Source of the DNA: a virus | Length of the DNA: 64,000 bases | IMG/VR virus record: IMGVR_UViG_3300050821_005690 | Coordinates: 38,450-102,449 of that record | Strand: one strand, 5' to 3' | Shown: piece by piece, positions 41,278 to 50,900 of the stretch | Layout: every line of letters begins with the position of its first letter | How positions within the stretch are numbered: the first letter of the stretch is position 1 | Notes under the pieces: model-generated | The model's database searches: none | Seen by the model: only the letters and a program-made list of their open reading frames with translations | What the model was told of the DNA's origin: nothing | Position numbers and translations under genes: made by a program

Positions 41278-42516
41278 ATGCCGCTTGAACACTCGTCCTC
41301 GGATGCGGCTCTCCATCGCAACATGCACACCCTGATGGGGGAGATCGGCAAAAGCCCGCACGTTCAGTCGCGGAAGCAGGCGATTGCAATTGCACTCGAA
41401 ACACAACGCCGGGGCGGGCGCGACACCGGCGGGGTAGTTGGCGACGACGAGGACCAGCCGCAGACCGGGAAGGGCAACGTGATGCTCTATCAGCGTTCCC
41501 AGGCCGGGACGATGAGGCAGATAGATCGCGATCGTGCGCAAGGGCGTGCCGATGGCGGCGTTGCACCACCAAGCGGCAACCCTTTCGCCGTCCTGGCGGG
41601 GCTCGACGCCATGGACGCGACGGGTATAGCGCCGTCCTATGCTGCCGGTGGCGGGGCCCCGGCCGACCCGGTGCAATCCGTTATCTCCGCCTTGCAGCAA
41701 GGGTCGGGCAACAGCGCGAGTCCGATGGCTTCGGGCTACCCCGGCGCGGGCATGGGGGTGAACAACACGCTGCAGCCGTCGAGCCCGATGCTGACGGCCA
41801 TGGCCAATCCGACCAGCGTGGCGAGTGGGGTTGCGCCGTCGCCGACTAATCCGGCTGCCATGGGCGTGGCAACGCAGTCTTTGCCAACTTTGGCGATGAT
41901 GCAGAAGAGAGACGGCGGCGCTGCCAAGCTCGCAATTGGCGGCTTCGATATTGCAAAGGGGCAAACGCCCGGTGTGCCCTGGTTTGAGCGCAGCGAGGCG
42001 CGGCAACTCCACACCGGCCCGGTCCTGTCGCACGTTCCTGGTCGCAGCGACAATCACCAGATCAAGGTCCCCTCGGGATCCTACGTCCTTCCGGCGCAGC
42101 ATGTCGCTTCGATGGGGCACGGTAATACGCTTGCGGGCATGTCGCTTGCGCACTCGATGTTCGGCGGCTACGTGCCTGGAGGAGGCGGGATACCTCACGG
42201 GCATCTGCCTCGCCCGCCGCGACCGGGTTTTGCCGCGGGCGGAGTGAGCGAGGGCGGCGCGCGCGAGGGGCACAATGGCTTTGAGGCGGTCCCGGTCGAC
42301 GTCAGCGGCGGCGAGTACATCATCCCGCCTTGGGCTATCATCCGCCGGTACGGCAGCCTGAAGAACGGCCACAAGATCCTCGACCGCTGGATCATGGATA
42401 CGCGGAAGGAAGAGATCAAAACCCAGAAGAAGCTTCCGCCGCCGGCAACCCGGTGGATCGGCGGCGGCGTTTGGGCGCCCTCTATTGTGCCAGACATCGA
42501 GGTTTTTGTAGCATGA
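41278..42516 (+). CDS. virion-associated GG-motif protein, 412 aa
   Basis: Excellent GGAGGTAAGGG site. Disordered Gly/Pro/Ala N-terminal ~230 residues with RADGGVAPP. It then has GFDIAKGQTPGVPWFERSEA, HVPGRSDNHQIKVPSGSYVL and VPVDVSGGEYIIPPWAIIRR segments that I recognise from phage virion proteins of unclear role. Probably packaged or ejected. Confidence 0.65.
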   Translation: MPLEHSSSDAALHRNMHTLMGEIGKSPHVQSRKQAIAIALETQRRGGRDTGGVVGDDEDQPQTGKGNVMLYQRSQAGTMRQIDRDRAQGRADGGVAPPSGNPFAVLAGLDAMDATGIAPSYAAGGGAPADPVQSVISALQQGSGNSASPMASGYPGAGMGVNNTLQPSSPMLTAMANPTSVASGVAPSPTNPAAMGVATQSLPTLAMMQKRDGGAAKLAIGGFDIAKGQTPGVPWFERSEARQLHTGPVLSHVPGRSDNHQIKVPSGSYVLPAQHVASMGHGNTLAGMSLAHSMFGGYVPGGGGIPHGHLPRPPRPGFAAGGVSEGGAREGHNGFEAVPVDVSGGEYIIPPWAIIRRYGSLKNGHKILDRWIMDTRKEEIKTQKKLPPPATRWIGGGVWAPSIVPDIEVFVA

Positions 42517-42965
42517 ACAGACGTCAGATTTTTGCCGTTCTAGCGGCCCTGCCGATCGTGGGGAAAATGATCCCCGCAGTCTCGGCTTCAGCACAGGAGC
42601 AGGTGGCCACTGACCATCTTGCCGCTGATATCGCCCGCAAGCTGGATACTTTGGCGGCGGTGTATCGGCCGTCTTCGCTTGCGGCTTATCGCGATCTGCT
42701 TCTGCCGGGATTGCGGGGGGCACTGCGCTATCCTGTCGAGGCCGACATCCAGATCGACTTTCTTACGGATACGCTTCTGGTGATGGCCGTCTACCCGCAA
42801 TACCCGCGAGCAGAGGATCGTTTGGTTATAGGCGTCATCACCCGGGAAAACCTTTCCAATCACCAGTGGTCGAAGTTTCAGCCGCTGCTTTCTCGAATGC
42901 GCGAGGTATTGTTCGCGCCAGACAGCGCTCCGGTAACACGCATCACCATGGACGAAATCACATGA
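42513..42965 (+). CDS. exported protein with Tat-like leader, 150 aa
   Basis: MNRRQIFAVLAALPIVGKMI then AVSASA is an RRxxF leader with likely signal peptidase cleavage near residue 30. The mature part is alpha/beta with no recognised domain. ATGA overlaps on both sides. Confidence 0.65.
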   Translation: MNRRQIFAVLAALPIVGKMIPAVSASAQEQVATDHLAADIARKLDTLAAVYRPSSLAAYRDLLLPGLRGALRYPVEADIQIDFLTDTLLVMAVYPQYPRAEDRLVIGVITRENLSNHQWSKFQPLLSRMREVLFAPDSAPVTRITMDEIT

Positions 42966-43279
42966 AGACGATCGACGAGCGCGTGGTGTTCTCGAATATC
43001 TGCCTGGGCACCGGGTATTTTGCGGGCGTTGTGAACGTCACTCTCGGGGTGGCCTTGTGGACTCCCGAGCCGCAAGTGGACGGGGACGGCAAGCCTGCGG
43101 GCTACAAGATTGAGAACGCAGACATAGCGATTAACAATCGCCTGCGCCTCGACGTGCCGACCGCCAGGGCTCTGCATCAGCAGTTGGGTGATAGATTGGC
43201 GTTGATCGATTCGCAGTCGGTGGTGGGGGCCGGGCCGATTGCAGAGAATGGGGCGGCCGCAGGGGCAAAGCCGAATTGA
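42962..43279 (+). CDS. hypothetical protein, 105 aa
   Basis: ATGA overlap. Beta-rich segment (VFSNICLGTGYFAGVVNVTL), then a helix and an Ala/Gly tail. Not recognised. Confidence 0.6.
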   Translation: MKTIDERVVFSNICLGTGYFAGVVNVTLGVALWTPEPQVDGDGKPAGYKIENADIAINNRLRLDVPTARALHQQLGDRLALIDSQSVVGAGPIAENGAAAGAKPN

Positions 43280-43959
43280 CCGCGCAAGCGCTACCGGCAG
43301 TCCGCAGGGCTGATCCGCGTGACGAAGAGGCCCTTATGGGCATGTGCCGCCGGCTGCACGCCGAGAACGGCCTGTTTTCGTTTTCCGACGCCAAGGTTCG
43401 CGCCATCCTCCGGCATTCTTTCACCGGCACGGCGCCGTACATCATCGACGTCATCGGACCGCAGAACCCCAAGGATGGCGAGCTGCAGGCATCGATCTGC
43501 TGCATGATCACCGATTTCTACTACACCGACGACATCCACCTCGCCGAGTTGTGGAACTTCGTCGAGAAGCCGTTCCGCAAGTCGAGGAATGCGCAAGCCC
43601 TGATCGAGCACGCCAAGCGGATATCGAACGAGTTCAAGCTTCCGTTCTTCACCGGCATCATCACGAACCAGCAAATGGCCGGGAAGGTTCGTCTCTATCG
43701 GCAGATGCTCGACAATCCGGTTGGCGCCTTCTTCCTGTGGAATGGCAACTGGAAGCCCGACCCCCTCGAAGATCACGCCGAGCTGCGGCACAAGCTTAGG
43801 GCCTTTGCCGATCGGTGCGCCACCAAGCCGAGAACGGTCACAAGCGCTGTGGCGCAACAGGAAATCGCGCCGGTCCTGCGCGAGGCCGCCATGGCTTTGG
43901 CGGAAGACAACCTCTGGGGATCGAAGCCGAACGGGTCCGGCGCAGCGGCGAGAGTCTAA
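43276..43959 (+). CDS. GNAT-family acetyltransferase, 227 aa
   Basis: TTG start. RRADPRDEEALMGMCRRLHA is the GNAT N-terminal strand and helix. LAELWNFVEKPFRKSRNAQA is motif A with a lax acetyl-CoA loop, and AKRISNEFKLPFFTGIITNQ follows. The substrate is unknown. GNATs occur in phage virion modules, where they may modify virion or host proteins. The C-terminal ~50 residues are an extension. Confidence 0.75.
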   Translation: MTAQALPAVRRADPRDEEALMGMCRRLHAENGLFSFSDAKVRAILRHSFTGTAPYIIDVIGPQNPKDGELQASICCMITDFYYTDDIHLAELWNFVEKPFRKSRNAQALIEHAKRISNEFKLPFFTGIITNQQMAGKVRLYRQMLDNPVGAFFLWNGNWKPDPLEDHAELRHKLRAFADRCATKPRTVTSAVAQQEIAPVLREAAMALAEDNLWGSKPNGSGAAARV

Positions 43960-43960
43960 A

Positions 43961-46900
43961 ATGTGCAAGGGCTCTACCTCGACCACGACCCAGGCGCCTA
44001 GCTCGCAGGCGATGGCGGCGTATGAGCAAATAATGCAGCAGGCGCAGGGCGTCGCTGCGACCCCGTACCAACCTTACACCGGACAATTGGTCGCTCAGTT
44101 CACGCCTGAGCAGATCACGGCGCTGAACAACATCAACCAGTATGCGACGTCGGCGCAACCCGCGTACGCGGTGGCTGGTCAGATGGCGGCGGAGGCGGGT
44201 CAGCCGATCACCGCGGCCGATATCCAGCAATACGTCAATCCGTGGACGAGCGGCGTCGTCGGCGCGACCGAGGCGGAGTTTGCAAACACTCTCGGCATGA
44301 ACCTCAATGCCACTAAGGGCAATGCGATTTCGTCGGGGGCCTTTGGTGGCAACCGTGAAGGGGTGGCGGAGGGCATTACGAGCGGGCAGGTGGCGACACA
44401 GGAAGCGCCGGTCCTCGCTAGCCTGGAGTCGCAGGGTTATACGCAGGGCGTCAATACCGCGCTCTCCCAGCAACAGGCGAAATTGGCAGCTGCTTATGGC
44501 TTGAGCAGCGTCGCTGGAGCTGGCCAGCAATCCGCTCTGACGGGTGCGCAGGCGCAGTTCGGCGTCGGCTCGGCGGCGCAGACGACCGAGCAAGCGCAGC
44601 TAAACGCCGCGTATCAGCAATACCTCAACGCCATGGGCTACCCGTTCCAGACCACGGGATGGGAAGCTGGTGTCGCCGGCGGCATTGGTTCGCTCATGGG
44701 CGGAACAGGGACGACCACGACGCCCTACACAGCACAGCAACTGATCGGGCAGCTAGGCGGCGCCACTACATCGAGCATTGGCATTCTTGGAGGCACCGGG
44801 GCGTTCGGTACTACCGGCTATCTGAATCCATCGTCGTCTAATTCAATCTGGAATTTTGCACACGGCGGAGCCGTTGCCGCTCTCGCACGCGGCGGCGGTG
44901 TCTCGGCCGACGGCGTGGCGAACCGCACGCCGACCGTGCCGGAGGCACCTCGGACCCTGCACGCGCAGCAAAGGCACATGGTCGAGGGGCATCGCCGGGC
45001 CATGCTGTTCCCGCACGGGACCAGGGAAATCCCGGTTGCGCCGGGCATGCGGCGGACCGAAGTGAACGGCGAGGTCTACCACTACAATCCGCGCATGACC
45101 CACGAGGCCGAGGTACATGGTCTCGCGAGGGCCGGCCGCGAGCACGAACTTCTCGGCCTGGGGCCGTTCTCGAAGCAGGAAGTTTTGCATCGTATTGCCG
45201 GCGGCGAGGTCCCGGCGGCGGTGGTCGAGCGCGATCGGGACGGGACAGAGGTGCGAGGGACAGTCGGCACGCACGTTACCGCACCGCACCAGTGGCGGCA
45301 TTTTCACCGCACCAAGGTGCCGGGGAACACGGTCCACATTGAGAATCCAGAGCACACCCTGGCGATCCGTCATCACCATCACCGTGCCGATGGCGGCATG
45401 GTGCCGGGCTATGATCTGGGCGGCGCCACGCCCCAGGCGGCTGGCGTGGCTTCGCCAAACTACGCCATTGCCGCCCCGATCACTTTCAGTGGTAGTCCGT
45501 GGTCAGGATCCAAGCTCCCAGTTCCGCAAACTCAAATCCCGCACGGCAGCTTGCCGTCGCCACCGAAGCAGCCGCAGCAGCAACAGCAGACTCCATCGTC
45601 GACCAATCAAGCCCAGCAAGTCGGCGAACTTGCAAAGGCGATCCAGAAGGGAATGAACAGCCCGGCGACCGGAGTAACCCCGGCGGCGGCTGGGGTCGGG
45701 GCGGTTCAAACGCCGAGCGGCGTCGCGGATGTGATCGGCAGCGACGCAGCGCTCTACCGGCGCGGCGGGCGCGTGCCCCAGTACGCGGAGGGTGGGGGCG
45801 ACGACGATGCGATCTATGTGCCGCCCGATATGCCTGCGGCGGCGCCGCTGAATTTTGTCTCGGGCATGCCGTCCAATGGCGTGGCCTCGGACGACGACAC
45901 GCTTAATCAGGTTGCTGCGCGCGCGAGCACGCATCCGCGCGACGTTGGTCCGCCGCTTGCTCTTGTGGCTCCGTCCGATGGCGTTGCGCCTGCCACCGCC
46001 GGTCTGCCGCCCGAGATCGCTCATGGGAACAGCCTGAAACCTGCCGATCGCGACGCGGCTATCCGCACTATTTACGGTGAGGCGGCTGATCAAGGTCCTA
46101 ACGGGCAAGCTGCCGTCGCCAACGTCATCCGCAACCGTGTGCTCGACGGGAGCTATGGCAAGAGCGCATCGGATGTGGTGCACGCCCCAAATCAGTTCGA
46201 GCCGTGGAACACGGCGGCCGGCCGCGCGCGCATGAACTCGATGACGCCGGAAGAGTACGAAAGCATCGGCAACATCGTGGATAACGTGTGGGGCGGCAAG
46301 ATCAAGGATCAGACCGGCGGCGCCACGCATTTCTACGCTCCTGGCGCGCAAGCCGCGTTAGGCCGCAATGCGCCGAACTGGGATGACGGAACCGGCCTGA
46401 AGATCGGCGATCATCTGTTTTTCAAGCCCGGCGACGGTGCTCCTGGCACCAGGGCAATGGCGCTCCGGGCTTCAGGGGATGAAGGCGGCGATATGAGCGC
46501 CGCCGCCTATCGCGGGGTCGGATCCGGCGCCGGGGCGTTCCGTCCGGCCGGTCGCGGCGGGATCAAGCCTGATGCAGCCGGCGTCGCGCCCGGGATCGAC
46601 TTCTCGCAAAACTCCAAGCTCTGGCCGGCCCTGATCATGGCGGGCGGCAGCATGATGGCCGCAAGCCGGCCGGGCACGACGCTTGGCGAGGCGGTCGGCC
46701 ACGGTGTCGTCTCTGGCGCGCAGACCTACGAGGGCTTGAAGCAGCAAGAGCAAGCTGCGGCGATGAACGAGAAGAAGATCAACCTGGAGAGCCAGAAGCT
46801 TGCCGAGGAACTGAACTATCACCGCAGTCACCTCGACATCATGACTAAGGAGGCAAACACCAAGGAGGCCGCCGAGAAGTCGCTGGCCGATTGGCGCCAG

Positions 46901-47755
46901 CGGATGAACCTGAAGCCGAGCGGCCGTATGACGTTGGATGATCATCCGATTCTGACCGATGCGTATGGCCGAGGTGGAAGCTTCGACGGGATTACCATGC
47001 AACCTCTCGACCCTGGCGCCGAGACGAAACCGGTAAAGCAAAACTGGAAGTCGAGTGGGTATGTGATCGATGGCGGCCCGCATGACGGCGACCTCATTGC
47101 TTTTGACACGACCGGCGGCTCGCGGGTGGCGCGTGATGCCATGACTGGCGAACAGCTTGACATGAGCGCCATCCGCACGCGCCCAGCGGCGAAAGCGCCG
47201 GGTGCCATGGAATCGCTGGCCAACCGCCTCATGGAGGAAAACCGGAAACAGCGCGAGACCGATCCCTCAATGCCAGAGATGACTTTCGAGCAGGCTCTAG
47301 CTCTCGCGCACCGGGCTCCGAACGAGGATCAAAATACCATCAAGCTTCTCAATTTGGCGGAGCGCGATTGGGCAAATTGGAATAACAACCCCGCAAACAT
47401 GGCAGCGGCGAGGAAGGGAGCCCCAGAATCCACGCTCGACTATTGGGAGCAGCGCTACGGCGTCTCGCCGCGATCTGTGCACTCGCCCGCGCCAGCGCCT
47501 GGAACACCCGCGCCTGCAGCCTCACCACCAACCCCGGCACCTGCAGGAACGGGCACGCCGCCGACGGCTAGGCCCGCACCAACGCCGTCGGCGGCACCAA
47601 CGCTCCCGCCCGGCGTTCCGCCTGGGTCGGAGCACTACCAAAGCAACAAGGGCAAAGAGCGCTGGGTGTCACCGCCGACGGCCGCGGCGCCTAAAGGCAA
47701 TGCCTACGTGCCGGATGGCAAGGGCGGGTGGGTTAACAGCGGGCCGGTCCCGTAA
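43961..47755 (+). CDS. large virion protein with SleB-type cell-wall hydrolase domain, 1264 aa
   Basis: Residues 1-250 are Gln/Ala-rich (QQAQGVAATPYQPYTGQLVA). A Gly/Asn region carries FAHGGAV and ARGGGV. YRRGGRVPQYAEGGG lies near 600. At ~695-800, AAIRTIYGEAADQGPNGQAA with VANVIRNRVLDGSYG and QFEPWN is the SleB/CwlJ-type peptidoglycan hydrolase domain. A long coiled coil and a Pro-rich C-terminus follow. Likely an ejected virion lysin that opens the cell wall on entry, since the hydrolase sits inside a structural protein. Confidence 0.75.
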   Translation: MCKGSTSTTTQAPSSQAMAAYEQIMQQAQGVAATPYQPYTGQLVAQFTPEQITALNNINQYATSAQPAYAVAGQMAAEAGQPITAADIQQYVNPWTSGVVGATEAEFANTLGMNLNATKGNAISSGAFGGNREGVAEGITSGQVATQEAPVLASLESQGYTQGVNTALSQQQAKLAAAYGLSSVAGAGQQSALTGAQAQFGVGSAAQTTEQAQLNAAYQQYLNAMGYPFQTTGWEAGVAGGIGSLMGGTGTTTTPYTAQQLIGQLGGATTSSIGILGGTGAFGTTGYLNPSSSNSIWNFAHGGAVAALARGGGVSADGVANRTPTVPEAPRTLHAQQRHMVEGHRRAMLFPHGTREIPVAPGMRRTEVNGEVYHYNPRMTHEAEVHGLARAGREHELLGLGPFSKQEVLHRIAGGEVPAAVVERDRDGTEVRGTVGTHVTAPHQWRHFHRTKVPGNTVHIENPEHTLAIRHHHHRADGGMVPGYDLGGATPQAAGVASPNYAIAAPITFSGSPWSGSKLPVPQTQIPHGSLPSPPKQPQQQQQTPSSTNQAQQVGELAKAIQKGMNSPATGVTPAAAGVGAVQTPSGVADVIGSDAALYRRGGRVPQYAEGGGDDDAIYVPPDMPAAAPLNFVSGMPSNGVASDDDTLNQVAARASTHPRDVGPPLALVAPSDGVAPATAGLPPEIAHGNSLKPADRDAAIRTIYGEAADQGPNGQAAVANVIRNRVLDGSYGKSASDVVHAPNQFEPWNTAAGRARMNSMTPEEYESIGNIVDNVWGGKIKDQTGGATHFYAPGAQAALGRNAPNWDDGTGLKIGDHLFFKPGDGAPGTRAMALRASGDEGGDMSAAAYRGVGSGAGAFRPAGRGGIKPDAAGVAPGIDFSQNSKLWPALIMAGGSMMAASRPGTTLGEAVGHGVVSGAQTYEGLKQQEQAAAMNEKKINLESQKLAEELNYHRSHLDIMTKEANTKEAAEKSLADWRQRMNLKPSGRMTLDDHPILTDAYGRGGSFDGITMQPLDPGAETKPVKQNWKSSGYVIDGGPHDGDLIAFDTTGGSRVARDAMTGEQLDMSAIRTRPAAKAPGAMESLANRLMEENRKQRETDPSMPEMTFEQALALAHRAPNEDQNTIKLLNLAERDWANWNNNPANMAAARKGAPESTLDYWEQRYGVSPRSVHSPAPAPGTPAPAASPPTPAPAGTGTPPTARPAPTPSAAPTLPPGVPPGSEHYQSNKGKERWVSPPTAAAPKGNAYVPDGKGGWVNSGPVP

Positions 47756-47955
47756 TGCTGGAGATCTTTCTGCGCGCGCAGCACCCCTGTGTGTTTCTGT
47801 GAAACATTTGCGATTAGCCTTTATCTTTCAGTCCGTTCGTTGCGCGCATCACAAAAATCGGTTGTAGGGCTTCAGATCACGTCCCATCCGTATATGAGTT
47901 CGGCCTTCATTTGATTTGTGATATTGGTTCCTCCGGGGATTCTCCGGGGGGCATC
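47756..47955 (+). promoter_or_regulatory. 200-nt intergenic region before giant gene
   Basis: The longest gene-free stretch in the right half. AT-rich in places (GATTTGTGATATTGG), and ends with two copies of CTCCGGGG around 47936-47951, which provide the ribosome site of the giant gene. Probably holds its promoter, but no convincing -35/-10 pair can be named. Confidence 0.45.
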
Positions 47956-50900
47956 ATGGCCGAACCAGCCAGCAATCCAGCCGACGAAGAGGAAGTCTGG
48001 ACGAAGACGCCAGCAGGTGGCGAGACTTCGGCGCCGGTCTCAGCCGCGCCCGCCGCCGAACCGGCGGAAGAAGAAGTCTGGACGAAGACACCGTCCTGGC
48101 GCGGCTATCCACAGGTCATCGGGTCGGGCGTCGCGCAAGGTGCCATCACCTCGGTTGGCGGGGCGATGCAGGGTGCCGCAGAGCTTCGGCACCCCGACTC
48201 CGAGAACTTCTATACAAGGGCTTTGAAGGTCATCGACCGCGTCGACCGGGGCGAAAGCGTCCCGGAGGACGAAGACATCATCGGCTACCAAAAGCTGGTC
48301 AAGTCCGATGGTTCGCCTGATGTCGAGCACCGGAAGCAGGTGCGATCCGACGCTATGACCTCGGCCGGGATCGCCAAGTCTCCCGAGGCCCCAGCCGCTT
48401 ACGACCCAAGGGAAACGTGGCTCTACAAGACGGGAAAGGAAGTCTCCGAGTACGGCGAACGCAAGTTCCCGATGTCGCAAGAGGAAAAGGAGTCGTACAC
48501 CGGGCGCATTAGCTCTGGCCTCGGCGCTATAGCGCCCCTGGTGGTCGCTGGCGCGGTCGCAGGCCCGGAAGTGGCCATGGGGCTTGGTGCGGCCCAGATG
48601 GGCCTTGGTGCCGCGCACGAGACCGCCGAAGAGGCGCGCGCCAAGGGCGCTTCACCGGAGGCCGTATGGGATGCGGCCGCAACTTCCTTCGGGGTTAATG
48701 CTGCGCTCGGTGCGGTGAAGTTTGATGCCGCGCTCAGGCCGATCAATCGGCTGGCACCAGGGATTTACGACTGGGCGCGCGCTCGCCTGCTGCACGCCAT
48801 GCAGAGTGGTGCGATCTTCACCACTATCGGCGAGGCGCAGGAATGGATCGGCAAGGAGATTGCCAACAAGTTCTATGACGACAAGGCGGGATACAGCTTC
48901 GACATCAAGCGCGTCCTCAGTTCACTTGGCGTCGGCGCGATCGTGGGGCAATTGCATCCGACAAAATACGAAGCCAAGCCTGGAGAGGAAAAGCCCGCGG
49001 CCGAGACGCCTGGAGCGGAAACACCTCCGGCAAAAGGCGGAGAAACCTTCGAGGACATGATGGGTCCTCGGCCCGGGCCGCCGCCGCCGCCGGCCAGAGA
49101 CGATGTGCTTGACGTGGCGCGCGCTAACGGCATCACGCCGGAGGCGTTCGAGGCTCTTGCGCCGGAGGTTCAAAGGAACCTCATACGGGATTTCAAGGGC
49201 GACACATCGATCTTGCCGGAGCAGGATGAGCATCGTCCCGGCGTTCCTGGCGGGCTAAGTGATCCGTCTATCTTTGCGCCCCAAGCCTCGCCTACGGGGC
49301 CAAGCGACTTCCTGCGCGAACGCGGTTTGACCTATGAGCAACTGGCGTCTGCCGACACAAAATATCTGAAGGTTCTTCAGGACGAATGGGCGGCAACGCA
49401 CCCTGACGAACCGTTGCTCAATATCGAGACGTTCAAGCCATCTGATATCCAGGCCGATCCCCAGCGGTTCCAGTTCCGCACCGACCAGATCGATGCAGCG
49501 TCGGGCGTCACCGCGAAGAAGCTTCGCCCTGGTGGCTTTAACCAGACCTTTCCGATGGTGGTCTGGCGCGATCTCGCTGGCAAAGACTTCATCGTTGACG
49601 GTCATCATCGGCTTAATGTCACCAAGCAGATGGAGGCAGCAGGCGAGCCGATCACCGTTCAGGCAATCGTTCTCAGGGAGCAAGACGGCGTCACGCCGCA
49701 AATGGCGAAGGATTTCGGCGAGCGTCGCAACGACTACCGCGACGCTACGGCGGGCGCGCGCCGCATTCCGGGGCTCAATGCGACCCCGCAGGAAATTGCC
49801 GAACTTCAAAACGCTATAGGTCAAAAAGCTCACCCGGAAGAGATTGAGAAGCTTCCGATCGTTCAAAGGGCCTACGCTCTCGGCAATGCGCAAAAGCCGG
49901 TCCAGGATCAGCCCGGCTATGGGTCGCCGGAATATCGTGCCAATCGGGTCTTCAATTTCAATGGCGAGCGGGTTGTTGGTTGGGACAATGCCGTTGACCG
50001 GCTTGAGCAGCGGGCACGCTCGTTTTCGACGGACGGCCCGGTCGCGAATGAGCGACGTGCCTGGATTGTCATGGGACCGGGCGGCGCGGGCAAGTCAACC
50101 GCAGTCATGGACTCGTTAGCGAGGCGTACCCGCTCCGCCATCGTCGATGCCGATGAAGCCAAGCCAACGATGCCGGAATATGCCGGTGGCCTCGGCGCCG
50201 GTGCAGTGCACGAAGAATCGACCGACCTGACTTACGGGCCGCACGGTGTTCTGCCCCGGATAATCCAAAATGGTGCCAATTTTGTCGTTGGCAAGATCGG
50301 CCATAAAGCGTCGAGCATCCGCGAACTCCGGGACGCCCTGAAGGCCGAAGGCTACAAAGTCAGTCTAATCAATGTCGATATTGAGCCGCAGGAGGCGTTT
50401 CGGCGCCGCATGGGCCGTTTCCTGCGGACCGGCCGCATCAACTCGACCGGGTTCCATGGTGATACGAGTTCCGCCAAAGGTGTGGTCACCACTAAAAATT
50501 ACCATATATTGAAGGGAGAAGGTTTCGATGGCTCACTCACGATTGACAACAATCGCCCCGAGCGCCCTTGGGAAGGGTCCGAAGAACTCGCCCGAGAAAT
50601 TGGATTACAACAGCCACGAAGCCCAAGACGAGCGGGATACCAAGAAGATGCTGGCGGGCATACGCTCCAAGGCGAAACGGTTCCCAACCTCAGACCGCAC
50701 CGAGTAGTAGCCGCCGACGGCACGTCGATCGACGTTGTGCCGATTGTCGTCGAAGCCAGTCAGTTACGCACCTCCAAAGATCCTGGATACAATCAGGCGC
50801 TTCAACCGCGTCAGCGCGATCGGGCGGCAGCGGAGGCGCAGGAAAGATACATTGCGGCTAATCTTGATCCTGAACTCTTGGGCCATTCGGCAGAGGCCGA

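Noticed and set aside
41260-42723. 487-residue reverse-strand open frame
   Set aside because: Arg/Pro/His-rich, with no ribosome site, lying opposite well-supported rightward genes; it is a G/C-bias artefact.
48722-49060. Further nested gene inside the giant frame (112 codons)
   Set aside because: Arg/Ser-rich product, no ribosome site and no G/C third-position signal, unlike nested genes A-C.
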